A DNA stretch of 64,000 bases from Oscillospiraceae bacterium (lineage in GTDB: Bacteria; Bacillota; Clostridia; Oscillospirales; Acutalibacteraceae): NCBI GenBank assembly GCA_910574935.1, contig CAJTCU010000001.1, forward strand, positions 545,695-609,694, written 5' to 3'. A program made the position numbers and the translations under genes. Every line of letters starts with the position of its first letter. Position 1 is the stretch's first letter. Below, one piece after another: positions 61,689 to 64,000 of this stretch. The notes beneath the pieces were generated by a model. The model was not told where the DNA came from and did not search any database. It saw only the letters and a list, made by a program, of their open reading frames with translations.

Positions 61689-63665
61689 TCAGTCCTGGGC
61701 CTTGGTCTGGTCCAGCTTGGAGTCCAGGGCCCGCAGCAGCCGCCTTCTGGCCTCGCCTACACTCACATTCTTCAGCTGGGCCCCCGCCATCGTAAAGTGC
61801 CCGCCGCCCCCGAACTCCTCCAGAATCAGCTGCACGTTCACATCTCCCAAGCTTCGGGCAGAGACGCTCACGTCTCCTCCCACCTTATACAGTACAAAGG
61901 AGGCCATAACTCCCTGAATGGACAGTAGTTCATCCGCAGCCTGGGCGGCGGAAACCCGCATATCGTCAAACTCCCAGCTGGTCGTGGCTATGGCGCAGCG
62001 CTTGTACAGCTCTGCCCCAGAAACCAGCTGGGCCTTGCGCTTATAGCTGTCCAGGGTATCGGAAAAGAGCTTTTTCACTGTCACCGTGTCTGCCCCCCGC
62101 CGCCGCAGGTAGGCCGAGGCCTCAAAGGTGCGCACCCCGGTTTTCAGGACAAAGTTTTTCGTGTCCAGCATAATGCCCGCCAGCAGCGCCTGGGCGTCTG
62201 TTCCGTCCAGGGCCGAAGATTTGATATACTGCACCAGCTCCGTCACCATTTCAGAAGCCGAGCTGGCATAGGGCTCGTGATAAAAGATCAGCGCGTTTTT
62301 AATGTGGCTCACCATCATCCTGTGGTGGTCAATGACCACCACCCGGGGCACCTGGTCCAAAATCTCCCGGTTCTCCACATAATTTACCGAATGGGTGTCC
62401 ACAACGATTAAAAGGGAGCGCTCTGTAGCCAGCTGTAGAGCCTCGAAGGGGCTGATAAACACCCGGTCCTGGGGATAGGCCTCTTCCACCATGTCCACCA
62501 AAGAGGCCGCCAGGGTCTGGCCCCGGTTGATCACAATATTGGCTTGCTTTTCCAGGCCCTTATAGATAGCCGCCCACATCCCCACCGCAGAGCCCACGCT
62601 GTCCAGGTCCGAGTTGGCGTGGCCCATAATAAACACCCGGTCGCTGGCCATCACGTGGTCGGTCAGGGTGGCGGCAATCACCCGGGTGCGTACCTTATCC
62701 CGCTTTTCCACGCCCTTGGAAAGGCCGCCGAAAAACTCGTATGTATCGCCCCCCTGCATCACTGCCACCTGGTCGCCGCCCCGGCCCAGGGCCATGTCCA
62801 TGGCCTGGCGGGCCCAGCGCTCACTTTCGGCCACAGTGGCCGCGCCCCGGCCCACACCAATGGATATGGTGGCGCTCATATTGTTTTTGCTGTTTTTTAT
62901 CTCCCGTACCCGGTCCAAAACCCGAAAGCGCTTCTGCTTGGCCTCTTCAATATGGGCGTCGTCTGTCACCAGCAGATAGCGGCCATTGGAAAGCTTGCGG
63001 ATAAATCCGCCCAGCTCCTCCAGCACCCAGCCCCGCAGCACAGCCTCCACCTCGGCCGTCATGCGGGACTCTTCGCCCCCCAGGCCGTCCCGGGCCATCT
63101 CCTCCTGGTTGTCAAACACCGCCAGGCACACCACCGGCCGGCGCTCCCGGTACTCCCGGCTTATGGACTTAAAATAGGTATCGTCCACAAAATAGAGCAC
63201 ATATCCCCGCTGGGCCTTGGCCCCATACACCGTGTACTCTTTTCCCCCGTGGGACACGGCCGCGCCCTTTTCCTCCATCACTTGGCGGAACGTCTTGGGG
63301 TACACATACTTCAGCACATCCTCCCCCAGCACAGGCTTCCCCCGGCCCAAAGACTCCACAAAGGCCTGGTTGGCCCACACCACGTCTCCGGCAGGGGCCA
63401 CCACGGCCACCGGCAGGGCGAACTCTTGCAGGTCCTCCTCCTCTTCGGCAGAGAGGACCCGGCCCGCCGCTTTCACAGTGGTTGCCACGTTCTGCCGGTA
63501 AATCAGCCCAGAAGCCGCCACCGCCAGGGCGCACAGGCCGGCCACGGTGCACTCCACAATAAATATAATTCTGTTATAGGGGTAGCTGGCTATGGCCATA
63601 GCCAGCAGCGCCACCGCCATGAGATACATTAGGGGCGACGTTACCCACACCTTTTTTCTGCGCAC
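61689..63665 (-). CDS. gdpP: Cyclic-di-AMP phosphodiesterase GdpP
   Basis: Membrane-bound enzyme hydrolysing c-di-AMP to pApA. Two N-terminal helices (about residues 9-55), a PAS-like domain (about 75-150), a degenerate GGDEF domain (to about 300), then DHH/DHHA1: MGHANSDLDSVGSA, VVDTHSVNYVE, VVIDHHRM and the C-terminal EFGGGGHFTMAGAQ. 658 residues. GTG start preceded by GAGGAAGTGAGGA. Counterpart of CdaA at 45411. Confidence 0.94.
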   Translation of the reverse strand: MRRKKVWVTSPLMYLMAVALLAMAIASYPYNRIIFIVECTVAGLCALAVAASGLIYRQNVATTVKAAGRVLSAEEEEDLQEFALPVAVVAPAGDVVWANQAFVESLGRGKPVLGEDVLKYVYPKTFRQVMEEKGAAVSHGGKEYTVYGAKAQRGYVLYFVDDTYFKSISREYRERRPVVCLAVFDNQEEMARDGLGGEESRMTAEVEAVLRGWVLEELGGFIRKLSNGRYLLVTDDAHIEEAKQKRFRVLDRVREIKNSKNNMSATISIGVGRGAATVAESERWARQAMDMALGRGGDQVAVMQGGDTYEFFGGLSKGVEKRDKVRTRVIAATLTDHVMASDRVFIMGHANSDLDSVGSAVGMWAAIYKGLEKQANIVINRGQTLAASLVDMVEEAYPQDRVFISPFEALQLATERSLLIVVDTHSVNYVENREILDQVPRVVVIDHHRMMVSHIKNALIFYHEPYASSASEMVTELVQYIKSSALDGTDAQALLAGIMLDTKNFVLKTGVRTFEASAYLRRRGADTVTVKKLFSDTLDSYKRKAQLVSGAELYKRCAIATTSWEFDDMRVSAAQAADELLSIQGVMASFVLYKVGGDVSVSARSLGDVNVQLILEEFGGGGHFTMAGAQLKNVSVGEARRRLLRALDSKLDQTKAQD

Positions 63666-63870
63666 GTCCTCACTTCCTCGCTGCGAACTATCGGGCTGTC
63701 CTTACATCTCTAAGACAAAGCCCCCTCTGCCAATACGGGCGTGGGCCCAGGGCCCTTCTGTCTCTATTTTATAGCATGGTTGATCCGCCGGTTTTCAAGA
63801 CCCTGGTAGCTTTGCCCCCAACCCCTTACAAGTTTTCCCTTGGTCCCTGGCGCGTTCTGCGCCTTTTCCG

Positions 63871-64000
63871 CTATACCTCCATGATGATGGGCAGTATCAT
63901 GGGGTTGCGCTGGGTCTTGCGGTACAAAAACTTGGACAGCTCGTCCTTTACGTTCTGCTTTACCCCGCTCCAGTCCCGCACCTTGCGGTTAGCGCATTCC
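63871..64000 (-). CDS. rnj: Ribonuclease J, C-terminal end (cut by the window edge)
   Basis: The last 42 or so codons read VRDWSGVKQNVKDELSKFLY, then KTQRNPMILPIIMEV and a stop. This matches the C-terminal domain end of RNase J (pattern LSKFLYxKTxRxPMILPIIME). It would be the upstream neighbour of gdpP; the catalytic metallo-beta-lactamase part is outside the window. Confidence 0.85.
   Translation of the reverse strand, partial: ECANRKVRDWSGVKQNVKDELSKFLYRKTQRNPMILPIIMEV

Overview
The window reads as chromosomal DNA of a GC-rich, anaerobic, probably spore-forming member of the Clostridia, most likely Oscillospiraceae/Ruminococcaceae. The reasons are an oxygen-independent (class III) ribonucleotide reductase, a SpoVAE protein, mreBCD with MinD, both c-di-AMP synthesis (cdaA/ybbR) and breakdown (gdpP), consensus TTGACA-17-TATAAT promoters with GGAGG ribosome sites, and intergenic spaces full of GC-rich palindromic repeats. 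No species is claimed.

Layout. 1-3.6 kb: two glycoside hydrolases (GH29 fucosidase and a GH31-like enzyme) on the minus strand, separated by a small transposon-like element with a target-site duplication. 3.7-14.4 kb, plus strand: tRNA-Leu(CAA), pth, dut, the elongasome operon mreB-mreC-mreD-pbp2, minD, mgsA, hisS. 14.4-15.6 kb: a 1.2-kb gene-free stretch with seven tandem 93-bp repeats. 15.6-23.4 kb, plus strand: aspS, a class III ribonucleotide reductase split into a large subunit and a separate 62-residue glycyl-radical protein, surE, a repeat island, nrdG, an allulose-type epimerase and rpsT. 23.4-28.1 kb: a 49-residue membrane protein, then an AT-richer 1197-residue single-chain restriction-modification candidate. 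28.3-35.6 kb, minus strand: spoVAE, a HAD phosphatase, glmS, purA, an acetyltransferase with a duplicated 5' end, and purB. 36-37.4 kb: gdhA on the plus strand. 37.5-64 kb, minus strand: DUF6440, an M18 peptidase, a lytic transglycosylase, a TsaC-CoaE fusion, prfA, small proteins, ybbR/cdaA, a purine permease, a topoisomerase-IV-like pair with unrelated genes between its subunits, ftsH-hpt-tilS, and dnaB-rplI-gdpP-rnj.

The genes are mostly housekeeping: wall elongation, translation, purine interconversion and salvage (purA, purB, hpt, permease, nucleoside phosphorylase), c-di-AMP turnover, and dNTP supply. The most unusual items are the split NrdD, the beta-MTase/nuclease/gamma-MTase fusion, the TsaC-CoaE fusion, and several families of small inverted-repeat elements that fill almost every intergenic gap.
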